From: Bradyrhizobium sp. Ash2021
Lineage (GTDB): Bacteria; Pseudomonadota; Alphaproteobacteria; Rhizobiales; Xanthobacteraceae
Direction: 5' to 3'
DNA: 64,000 bases
NCBI RefSeq assembly: GCF_031202265.1
Contig: NZ_CP100604.1
Location: 1,426,001 to 1,490,000 of the forward strand
Position 1 is the stretch's first letter, and each line of letters starts with the position of its first letter. Position numbers and translations under genes: made by a program. Below are positions 26,438-33,696 of this stretch, piece by piece. The notes below the pieces were generated by a model, which was not told the DNA's origin, did not search any database, and worked only from the letters and a program-made list of their open reading frames with translations.

Positions 26438-27157
26438 TTATCCCATCTGGAGCACGTCAACGGGGAAACTATCGGCGTTAATCTGGCCAGTCACGTCGGT
26501 CCAAAAGCAATCCACCTGATCGCCCTTGATATCTTTGACGGTCATCAATGGTCCTCCTGAACGCAGCCGAACAAGATTGCCACTCCGAAACGCAGGAGCG
26601 GCCTGGTTCTGTGTGTTTGACGGAGCAGGGGAGGAAGAGGCCGGAGCCATTCCTACTGTTTTTGCGGAAACGCCATTGCGACCAACGATGGTGAAGCCTG
26701 GACCCGAAATCGTCTCTTGCGACGGGCCTCCGACCGGAACTGCACCAGATGATGCGGGCGCAGGCCCAGAAGCATCCGTGGAGCCAGCACCGGCGGAGCC
26801 GTTAGCTGTCGCATTTTGCGCAAACGCAGACGCTGCTAAAATCAAAAAGCGATCACGGAGAATGCCCGTTCCGTAGCGAATGCCCGTCCTGTTGCCAATC
26901 CCCGTTCCGTTGCCAGTTCCCGTCGCATACCTAACGGCACCTCGGGAAATGCCCGCCATATAACGTCCGCCAATACCTCCGACGCGAGCTCCGCCGAAGC
27001 CACCCGCGCGAGCTCCGATGTGAGCTCCGCCGAAACCGCCGATGTGACCGACGCCACCGCCTCCGTGTCCTCCGCCTCCGCGTGCCTGTGCATCAGTAGC
27101 TACAAGGCTGCCGACAAGCGCCGCACCTGCTAAGACCACCATCACTCGTCCTCTCAT
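26438..27157 (-). CDS. Secreted Gly-rich protein with C-terminal DUF2158 domain
   Basis: A 239-residue protein with a signal peptide (MRGRVMVVLAGAALVGSLVA, cleaved near AQA). A Gly/His-rich repeat region follows (GGGGHGGGGVGHIGGFGGAH), then a TG-rich degenerate repeat (GTGNGTGIGNRTGI), then a Ser/Ala/Pro linker. The last 50 residues (GNLVRLRSGGPLMTVKDI, CFWTDV, FPVDVLQ) match the small YodC/DUF2158 domain, which is normally a free-standing cytoplasmic protein of about 60 residues. A secreted fusion is unusual. The middle section is low-complexity and may vary by slippage between strains. The start at 27157 follows GGAGAAT. Confidence 0.55.
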   Translation of the reverse strand: MRGRVMVVLAGAALVGSLVATDAQARGGGGHGGGGVGHIGGFGGAHIGARAGGFGGARVGGIGGRYMAGISRGAVRYATGTGNGTGIGNRTGIRYGTGILRDRFLILAASAFAQNATANGSAGAGSTDASGPAPASSGAVPVGGPSQETISGPGFTIVGRNGVSAKTVGMAPASSSPAPSNTQNQAAPAFRSGNLVRLRSGGPLMTVKDIKGDQVDCFWTDVTGQINADSFPVDVLQMG

Positions 27158-27440
27158 GACATTCTCCTTTGGAATGGACGGGGCCGTCCGCACCGGGGGC
27201 CTTGTCCGACGCTGGCGTGCCCAAGCAAAACAAATGCTGAGGTCGCGATAGACTGAAAATGGGGAAACCTATTTGTTGCCTCCACTAAATTCACGTTTAT
27301 GAATTGAACATCTGCGTGACAGCTCGAACCAACATCAAGCGTGAAACAAATCAACGGCTCGGATATTAATCGGAGGCGAGTGCGGACACTATTTTAGCCA
27401 ACCAAGCTGGACCAGGGACGGTCTCAATCTCTTGATCTGA

Positions 27441-27487
27441 GGCGAAGCCGGCAACACCAACAATCTTCGCGTGGTTCAGATCGGTTA
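27441..27487 (+). pseudogene. Remnant of a pyruvate kinase 3' end
   Basis: These 47 bp match 25624-25670 (the end of ttuE) at 45 positions. They encode GEAGNTNNLRVVQIG followed by a TAA stop, against GEAGTTNNLRVVQIG and TAG in ttuE. No upstream kinase sequence is present. The different stop codon and Thr/Asn change suggest an old copy or the 3' end of another paralogue. Confidence 0.75.
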
Positions 27488-27775
27488 AGCTGAGCGAAAG
27501 CCTCTATCACCACCGAATCGCGGAGGCGATGCTGATTGGCATCGCGGCCTGCGAGAACAAGATCAGGTCGATCGACGACCTCGTCCCGGCTTAGACCACG
27601 CGGTACCCTTGGTCCATCACCGCCACAACTGCTTGCGTTGCCCGACGGGCAAATCACGCAAGCTGTCGGCCCAGTCCCTTCCAAGAAAACATTCGCACTT
27701 ATTAACAAATGTGATTAAAGTCCTATGAGATCTGCAGACAGGTGGCGCTTTCGACCATCAAATCTTTCTGCTGCT

Positions 27776-27866
27776 AAACGTTACTCCTCCGCGGCGACAA
27801 TCATTCGGTTGCCGCGTGGAGGCCCTTCGCCAGGACTGCGCATTGTGCGGAATGCGCAAAAGCCGG
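27776..27866 (+). repeat. 91-bp direct repeat, copy 2
   Basis: It starts AAACGTTACTCCTCCGCGG and ends GCGGAATGCGCAAAAGCCGG. It corresponds to copy 1 at 26149-26239. The frame encoding KRYSSAATIIR is kept, but the rest of the membrane protein gene is missing here. Confidence 0.8.
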
Positions 27867-28169
27867 ATTGGGCGGTCGGCGCGCATTAGTTGGGCCGTGT
27901 ACTCATAAATCGGGTGCCAGGGTCGGGCACGCCGCTTGTCCGCCCATAGCGGGGGAATAGCGGACGTCGCCGGAGGTCGCAGAACCCGTGCCTTCGCCGC
28001 CAGCTTCCGGTCGAGTCGTATCAGCGCACGGGGGCTAAAGCCGCGATTGAACTTCCAAGCCGTGATGAGCGACAGACGATAACGGATAATAGCGGATAGG
28101 GATGGCCAACCGCGTATTGATCGTGAAATCGCGCCCGGTCTTGATCGTGGCCCGGATCGAGGACGACCC

Positions 28170-28820
28170 ATGCGTATTGTTGCGATATCGCTTTTGCTGT
28201 TTGCGAGTTCTGCGTCGGCGCAATCCCCGCCTTCCGTCGACTGCGACGCCGTCAAAAATTCCATGGTTCCCGTCGAGTTGGCCTATCATGGCCAGGACGG
28301 GACGACGACGCGTGTTCAGATCTATCGAGACAAATCGGGCGATGACGTCATCTGGATTCGCCAGATGCCGCCGTCCACCCGCCCAAACCCACCCGTTTTC
28401 GTCACGAAGGCAACCTATGTCGATGGCGTCGTCGCATCGGCGGAGATGTCGACAACCTATGTTGGCAAATATTCGCATAGAACAGCGAAATATACGGCTG
28501 ATGGACTCCCCGGGAATTTTGATCGCCGATCGGACCTGACTTACAGGATGCATGCGGCAACAACGGACGGTGACGGCAGCACCGAGGAGAAAACCAGCAC
28601 GGTCTCCTACAAATTCAAATCAGAAGAAACAATCGCGGTTGGATCCTGCGTCCTCCAGGCGATCCATGGAGAGAGTGACACCACCGGCGATGCCGCCCGC
28701 ACAAGGCACCGGTTTCTGGTATACTTCCCGGAACTGAAGATATCCGCCATGGCAGTCGATGCCGAGCCCATCGTGGACAGTCTCAGCACGGTTTTTTCCG
28801 AGATCAAGCCGGTAAACTAG
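28170..28820 (+). CDS. Secreted hypothetical protein
   Basis: A 216-residue protein with a short signal peptide (MRIVAISLLLFASSASA, cleaved before QSPP). The mature part has two cysteines (VDCDAV and GSCVLQ) and alternating strand-like segments: VELAYHGQDGTTTRVQIYRD, VFVTKATYVDG and HRFLVYFPELKISAMAV. It is probably a periplasmic beta-rich protein. I do not recognise the family. It stands alone inside the repeat-rich stretch, with normal codon use, so it is likely real. Confidence 0.6.
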   Translation: MRIVAISLLLFASSASAQSPPSVDCDAVKNSMVPVELAYHGQDGTTTRVQIYRDKSGDDVIWIRQMPPSTRPNPPVFVTKATYVDGVVASAEMSTTYVGKYSHRTAKYTADGLPGNFDRRSDLTYRMHAATTDGDGSTEEKTSTVSYKFKSEETIAVGSCVLQAIHGESDTTGDAARTRHRFLVYFPELKISAMAVDAEPIVDSLSTVFSEIKPVN

Positions 28821-28862
28821 GGCTGATGATTTCGGGTTGAACCGGCGTCAGCGTTCGGGTCA

Positions 28863-29040
28863 CCTCGCCCCGCTTGCGGGGAGAGGTCGAAGCCGAAGGC
28901 TTCGGGTGAGGGGGACTCTCCGCGCACTGAACTCGTGGAGATTCCCCCTCACCATAGCCGATGCTTCGCATCGGCGTTCTTCTACCAAGAACGGCGGCCA
29001 TAAGGCCGCCTCCGACCCTCTCCCCGCAAGCGGGGCGAGG
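28863..29040. repeat. Long inverted repeat with 24-bp arms
   Basis: The left arm (28863-28886: CCTCGCCCCGCTTGCGGGGA then GAGG) and right arm (29017-29040) are reverse complements. Each arm also contains its own small palindrome CCCCGCTTGCGGGG. A second nested pair, GGCGGCC.../GGCCGCC, lies near the right arm. This type of element is common between genes in rhizobial genomes. Confidence 0.7.
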
Positions 29041-29127
29041 GAGAAGTTGACCATGCGCTTCAACCTAAACTCATCACGCTCTAGTCAAAGGCGACGCGAA
29101 TGACCCGAAGCACACACGTGCGTCGTC

Positions 29128-29805
29128 CTAGTCCGACGGGAGCCGCGAGAATCGGAAATCGCAGTGGTTCGCGCCGCCAGCCAACGTTTGCGTCCTTTCC
29201 AGGTGGATGCCTCGCGTTGCATAGGCGTCGAAATCAAGCCCGCAAATGTTCGGCAAGATTTCTTTATCTCCATGGCGAGCCGCGAATTTGCAAAAGCCGC
29301 AAGCTTTGTAGTTGATGCCGAATTCAAAGTTGTCACCCGGGCCCGGCTCGACGAAATCGTAGACGAAATCCTCCGGAAACTCTTTCTGATGGCTTTTTGC
29401 AGCCTGCTCGCGCAGCAAAGTCTGATTCTCTGATGACATGAATTGACGCCCCGAGGCGAGACGTTCCGCTTCGGGCACGGTGAGCAATTGCGCCTTGTAG
29501 GTCTCTCGCTCGATTTCGCCGATCACGGACAGCGACACGCCGTGTCGCCGGAGCACTCGGCTGATGGCCATAAAGCCCATGAGACGCATGAAGAAATCGC
29601 TCATACGACTTGCCGCGCCTCCGACATAGGGCATTTGGGTGAGCACGATTTCGAATTCGTCCATCACCTCCTGCCTGATCCCGTCAATATTGGATAGATG
29701 CGCGCGCTCGCACAACATCGCCTCGGCAAGGTCGAGGCGATGGCGCATGGCGGCCTCCATTGCACCGCGATGCTGCTCGTAGAAGGGATGGATAATCGCA
29801 GCCAT
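29128..29805 (-). CDS. L-2-amino-thiazoline-4-carboxylic acid hydrolase-like protein
   Basis: A 225-residue protein. The helical N-terminal half contains HPFYEQHRGAMEAAMRHRLD. The C-terminal half has GINYKACGFCKFAARHGDKE, followed by LPNICGLDFDAYATRGIHLERTQTLAGGANHCDF, shown here as its key points: CGFC, C after N-I, and a final NHCDF. This matches the ATC-hydrolase family (PF14196), which opens the thiazoline ring in cysteine formation; many relatives have unknown substrates. The start at 29805 is preceded by AGGTGCC; a longer N-terminus to 29886 is possible. It is divergent from a damaged GcvA-type regulator. Confidence 0.68.
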   Translation of the reverse strand: MAAIIHPFYEQHRGAMEAAMRHRLDLAEAMLCERAHLSNIDGIRQEVMDEFEIVLTQMPYVGGAASRMSDFFMRLMGFMAISRVLRRHGVSLSVIGEIERETYKAQLLTVPEAERLASGRQFMSSENQTLLREQAAKSHQKEFPEDFVYDFVEPGPGDNFEFGINYKACGFCKFAARHGDKEILPNICGLDFDAYATRGIHLERTQTLAGGANHCDFRFSRLPSD

Positions 29806-29927
29806 TGGGCACCTAATCTCCGGATGTTGCGAACCGACCGTAACCGGGGACACCAAGTCAGCGCAAAGCATGGTTCCTTCGGTCAAACATTAGAAAATCT
29901 ATTGCAAGGCCACGGCCATGCAGCGCG

Positions 29928-30557
29928 ATGACCTACGCCCTTCCACCACTCAACGCGCTCCGCGCATTCGAAGCCGCCGCGCGGCATCTCAGCTTCAAGC
30001 TGGCCGCGCACGAGCTGCACGTGACGCCCGCCGCCGTGGGGCAGCAGGTGAAAGCGCTGGAGGCGCGCCTCGGCGTACGCCTGTTCGAGCGGCTGCATAA
30101 GCAGCTCATCCTGACCGCGGCCGGTCAGGCCTATCTGCCCGGGATATCCGATGGTTTTCGTCGCATTGCGGACGCGACCTCGCAATTGAAACCGGCAGGT
30201 GCGGTGCTGCTGCAGTTGGGGGTCCATGTCAGCTTCGATCTGCGCCGCCTCGAGTTGGCGGAGTTTCGTAGCGCGCATGCGGAAATCGGTTTGCGGGTGC
30301 TGCAGCCCGCCGGCTTGCACGAGTTGGTCGAGGGCAAGGTCGACCTGCTGATAGCCCGCGGTCTTGGCCACCATCCGGGCTATCGCTGCGACCGGGTCAA
30401 TGAGGGATCCGGTTTGGGTGATTGGCTGATTGCGCCTGAAGGCACTGCGGATTGTCCCGAGGTCGTCAGCTTCCGCGAATGGCTGCGCGCCCTGCCGGCC
30501 GAGAACGCGCTCGCAAGCCGCCGCAGCCCTCGTCTGGTCGGCATCATCGGAAGTTGA
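29928..30557 (+). pseudogene. GcvA-type LysR regulator with a large internal deletion
   Basis: The N-terminus is a perfect GcvA-like DNA-binding domain (PPLNALRAFEAAARHLSFKL, LHVTPAAVGQQVKALEARLG, RLFERLHKQLILT). The effector domain starts VLLQLGVHVSFDLRRLELAEF and runs to LLIARGLGHHPGYRC. It then jumps to PEVVSFREWLRA, which in the family is the last helix, so about 80 residues of the middle are missing. The frame stays open to the end (209 instead of about 300 residues). It could still bind DNA but is unlikely to sense ligand. The divergent ATC-hydrolase-like gene is the probable former target. Confidence 0.7.
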
Positions 30558-30586
30558 GGCAGGTGCTTTATCATTTGGAGGAGCTC

Positions 30587-30647
30587 GTAGGGCGGATTGG
30601 AGCCCAACGGGTCCGCGCAAAGCGCGGCCCGATGGGCGTAATCCGCC
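30587..30647. repeat. Dispersed inverted repeat, arm 1
   Basis: It runs from GTAGGGCGGATTGGAGCCC to GGGCGTAATCCGCC. It is the inverted counterpart of 30771-30831 with a few mismatches. This is a very common intergenic motif in Bradyrhizobium as I remember it. Confidence 0.7.
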
Positions 30648-30770
30648 ACTTTAGGCCAGCCGCGATCGCCATACGCCGAAATGCGGCGCCGCCAATCGCT
30701 TCGAAAGGCGCGTCGCGATGAAACGGAGATCACGCCGCGCGACGGTCGTTCGACATCTGGAATCCATCAC

Positions 30771-30831
30771 GGCGGATTACGCCCAACGGGCCGCGCCTTG
30801 GCGCGACCCGGTGGGCTCCAATCCGCCCTAC
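30771..30831. repeat. Dispersed inverted repeat, arm 2
   Basis: It runs from GGCGGATTACGCCCAACGGG to GGGCTCCAATCCGCCCTAC, the reverse complement of arm 1 at about 55 of 61 positions. The 123 bp between the arms have no visible gene. Confidence 0.7.
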
Positions 30832-30839
30832 AGGCCTGC

Positions 30840-31440
30840 GGCATATTAACCCGACGGGCAAAATTCCGCTGGTCCCGTCGGGCAAATCAGCGCTACCAGC
30901 TTGCCCCATCCTTTCCCGGTAAGAGGGGCGGTCGCGCGTCGTCACGAACGTGGGATAAGGATGCGGTGGACGCGGAAGCGTCGGCGCGAAGCGGTGTTGC
31001 AGGGCGAGTTCTCTCGTGAGCGATTCACCGGCGCGCAGGACGAACGGCGCTGAAGCGTACGGCAAAAGCGTGTGGTTCTGGCACCCGTTGCCGGTGTCAA
31101 GTCGGCGGAGGTTTTTGTCAGCCCGACCGGGTTTGGCAAAGCCGCTAATTCGCCGATGACGGTGACAAGATGAATTCGTCGCCGGGGAGAGCGCGCCATA
31201 AGCCGTAAAGCCATTGCGCAGGGAATGCCGGATTGCCTCCGCTGAACCTGTATGCTCGTGTGCGTTTCTTCGCACAAATTTTGCACACGAGACCGCGGGT
31301 GCAGCGCGCATCCGGCATTCCCCGCTCCCTCTTTTTTGAGGGAGTGCCTTCGCAAAGCTCGGGCGTATCGCGCCGCGAGATCGCTTGCGCATATCCTTCG
31401 CGCCGCCGGCATGGCTGGTGCCACGGCCGGCGCTAGGCGG
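30840..31440. repeat. Dispersed non-coding element of about 600 bp
   Basis: No gene is supported here. Conceptual minus-strand translations give strings such as HSLRNGFTAYGALSPATNSS and LLPYASAPFVLRAGESLTRE. I recall these as spurious 'proteins' at many places in Bradyrhizobium genomes, the sign of a dispersed repeat. It also contains the small palindrome CCCGACGGGCAAAATT near 30850 and GTCCCGTCGGGCAAATCA near 30873. Its ends are not sharply defined. Confidence 0.55.
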
Positions 31441-31495
31441 GGTCCGGCGAAGCTGATAGCATTTTTTCGCTCTCACAGGGATCGAGGACCAGAAG

Positions 31496-32914
31496 ATGGA
31501 CAACCGCAGCGACATCTGGCGTGGCGTTGACGCGATCAAACCGCGTTTCGTCGACCTCAGCGACAGGGTCTGGGCGATGCCCGAGGTGTGCTACACCGAG
31601 GCGCGCTCTTCCGCCGAACATCTGGCCGAACTGCGCCATCAGGGCTTTCGCATCAGCGAGAATGTCGCTGATATTCCTACCGCCGTGATCGGCGAGTGGG
31701 GGGAGGGCGGCCCCGTCATCGCCTTCCTCGGCGAATACGACGCGCTGCCGGGCTTGAGCCAGGAAGCGGGCGTGGCGGAGCCTCGCCCGGTCGAGGCCGG
31801 TGGCCACGGCCATGGCTGCGGCCACAATTTGCTGGGCTCGGCCGCGCTGCTCGCGGCGACCGCCGTGAAGGATTGGCTGGCCATCCACAAGGTGCCGGGG
31901 CGTGTGCGCTATTATGGCTGTCCCGCGGAAGAGGGCGGTGCTGCGAAAACCTTCATGGTGCGCTCGGGCGCCTTCGATGATGCCGACATCGCCATCACCT
32001 GGCACCCCAGCAGTTTCTGGGAGGTGGTGGTGACGCCATCGCTCGCCAACACGCGGGCCGATTTCATCTTCACCGGGCGCACCTCGCATGCCGCGGCCTC
32101 GCCGCATCTTGGCCGCAGCGCGCTCGACGCGGTGGAACTGATGAATGTCGGCGTCAACTACATGCGCGAGCACATGCCGAGCGACGCCCGCGTCCATTAT
32201 GCGCTGCTCGACGCCGGCGGCATTGCCCCCAATGTGGTGCAGGCCCACGCCCGCGTGCGCTATTCCATCCGCGCCCGCGATTTGCCCGGCATGAACGAAT
32301 TGGTGGGGCGCGTTCACAAGATCGCGCAGGGTGCTGCGCTGATGACCGAGACCAAAATGGAGATGCGGATCATTTCCGCGGTCTCCAACGTTCTGGCCAA
32401 CACCCCGCTCGAGCAAGCCCTCCACCGCATCATGGAGGATCTCGGTCCGCCGCATTTCGACGAGGCGGACGAAGAATTCGCCGCAAAAATCCGAGCCACC
32501 CTGACCGACAAGGACATCGCCTCCGTCTATCACACGATCGGCATGGATCCGACCGACCGGCCGCTGGCCGATTTCATCGTGCCGCTGGACGCCCGGCGCA
32601 ATCCGCTGATCGGCTCGACCGATGTCGGCGATGTGAGCTGGGTGGTTCCGACCGTTCAGGTTCATGCCCCGACGGTCGCGATCGGCACCCCGTTCCACAC
32701 CTGGCAGGTCGTGGCGCAGGGCAAGAGCCCGCACGCCCACAAGGCCATGGTGCAGGCCGCCAAGGCCATGGCCGGGCTCGGCATCCAGGCGCTGAACGAG
32801 CCGGAACTGATTGCCGCCGCCAAGGCCGACCTCAACAAGCGCACCGCCCGCACGCCCTATGTCAGCCCGCTGCCGGACAATGTCGCGCCGCCGCTGGACA
32901 TGTCGGTGGCGTGA
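31496..32914 (+). CDS. M20-family amidohydrolase, AbgB-like (aminobenzoyl-glutamate hydrolase subunit B type)
   Basis: A 472-residue cytoplasmic metalloamidase. Metal-binding motifs are FLGEYDALPGLSQ, GHGHGCGHNLLG and CPAEEGGAAK, with a later His in ITWHPSSF. The dimerisation domain contains FTGRTSHAAASPHLGRSALD, and the C-terminus ends with THTWQV-like FHTWQVVAQG. Relatives split p-aminobenzoyl-glutamate or other N-acyl amino acids. No abgA-like partner is nearby, so it may act alone on a different amide. It begins 50 bp after the dispersed element and has a fair ribosome binding site (AGGGATCGAGGA). Confidence 0.83.
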   Translation: MDNRSDIWRGVDAIKPRFVDLSDRVWAMPEVCYTEARSSAEHLAELRHQGFRISENVADIPTAVIGEWGEGGPVIAFLGEYDALPGLSQEAGVAEPRPVEAGGHGHGCGHNLLGSAALLAATAVKDWLAIHKVPGRVRYYGCPAEEGGAAKTFMVRSGAFDDADIAITWHPSSFWEVVVTPSLANTRADFIFTGRTSHAAASPHLGRSALDAVELMNVGVNYMREHMPSDARVHYALLDAGGIAPNVVQAHARVRYSIRARDLPGMNELVGRVHKIAQGAALMTETKMEMRIISAVSNVLANTPLEQALHRIMEDLGPPHFDEADEEFAAKIRATLTDKDIASVYHTIGMDPTDRPLADFIVPLDARRNPLIGSTDVGDVSWVVPTVQVHAPTVAIGTPFHTWQVVAQGKSPHAHKAMVQAAKAMAGLGIQALNEPELIAAAKADLNKRTARTPYVSPLPDNVAPPLDMSVA

Positions 32915-32954
32915 AGGGTGAACAAAAATTTCGCAGGAGGGACGCGCGCAAACC

Positions 32955-33560
32955 CTACGGATCGAGCTCGGTATCCCAGTACAAATAATCCAGCCAGCTA
33001 TCGTGCAGATAGTTCGGCGGGAACAGCCGCCCGTTGCGGTGCAGCTGGTGCACGGTCGGGGCGAACGGGTGTTGCCTCGGGAACATCCGGGCCTGCTGCG
33101 GGGTCAGATTGCCCTTGCGCAGGTTACAGGGCGAGCAGGCCGCGACCACGTTCTCCCAGGTGGTCTGGCCACCCTTGCTGCGCGGGATGATGTGATCGAA
33201 GGTCAAATCGTCATGCGCCGAGCAATATTGGCAGATGAAGCGGTCGCGCAGGAAGACATTGAACCGGGTGAAGGCGGGGTGCGTCGTTGGCTTCACGAAG
33301 GATTTCAGCGACACCACGCTGGGCAGCTGGATTTCGAAAGTGGGGCTGCGCACCGCGCGGTCGTAGTGCTCGACGATATTGACGCGGTCGAGGAACACCG
33401 CCTTGATCGCGTCCTGCCACGACCAAAGGGACAACGGATAGTAGCTGAGCGGCCGGAAATCCGCGTTCAGCACCAGTACCGGCCAACCGCCTTGTGAGAC
33501 ATGTGCGTTCAAGTAACGCTCCTGGCCTCCATATCGCTGCGAAGCAGCATGCGTTGACAT
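32955..33560 (-). CDS. HNH endonuclease-domain protein
   Basis: A 201-residue protein with an N-terminal segment typical of a conserved bacterial HNH group (GGWPVLVLNADFRPLSYYPL, then LWSWQDAIKAVFLDRVN). A zinc-supported HNH domain follows: CQYCSAHDDLTFDHIIPRSKGG (key residues C-x2-C, D-H, then N-V-V-A-A-C-S-P-C-N). The catalytic DHI and the two CxxC pairs are intact. This group is widespread, chromosomal, and not linked to restriction systems; its cellular role is not known to me. It stands alone. Confidence 0.83.
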   Translation of the reverse strand: MSTHAASQRYGGQERYLNAHVSQGGWPVLVLNADFRPLSYYPLSLWSWQDAIKAVFLDRVNIVEHYDRAVRSPTFEIQLPSVVSLKSFVKPTTHPAFTRFNVFLRDRFICQYCSAHDDLTFDHIIPRSKGGQTTWENVVAACSPCNLRKGNLTPQQARMFPRQHPFAPTVHQLHRNGRLFPPNYLHDSWLDYLYWDTELDP

Positions 33561-33696
33561 ACTACAGGCAGCGTGACGGGATTGTGAAGAGCATTGAGCG
33601 GCTTATCCGCCATCGCGCCGCCACGATTGCATCGGTGGCGGGAACACCGCTAAAGGGGCGGACGGGCTGTATTTGGCCGCTGACGGACCCCTTGAG

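Larger units (their letters stand above)
27158..28169. other. Gene-free accessory stretch with remnants and repeats
   Basis: About 1 kb without a convincing gene. It holds the upstream region of the DUF2158 gene, the pyruvate kinase 3' remnant (27441-27487), a TTGCCCGACGGGCAAATCA palindrome at about 27645-27655, and the second copy of the 91-bp repeat (27776-27866). After that I see only short, atypical reading frames. The mixture looks like decayed insertion material. Confidence 0.6.

Noticed and set aside
30730..31539. A possible 269-residue minus-strand protein
   Set aside because: Its translation resembles strings that recur as spurious proteins from a dispersed repeat; no ribosome binding site or domain.
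31433..32740. A minus-strand open frame of 435 codons antisense to the M20 amidohydrolase
   Set aside because: The plus strand encodes an intact metalloenzyme with all metal ligands; the minus frame is a shadow.
32955..33560. HNH gene as part of a restriction or phage defence system
   Set aside because: No methyltransferase or other defence gene adjoins it, and the protein belongs to a widespread chromosomal group.
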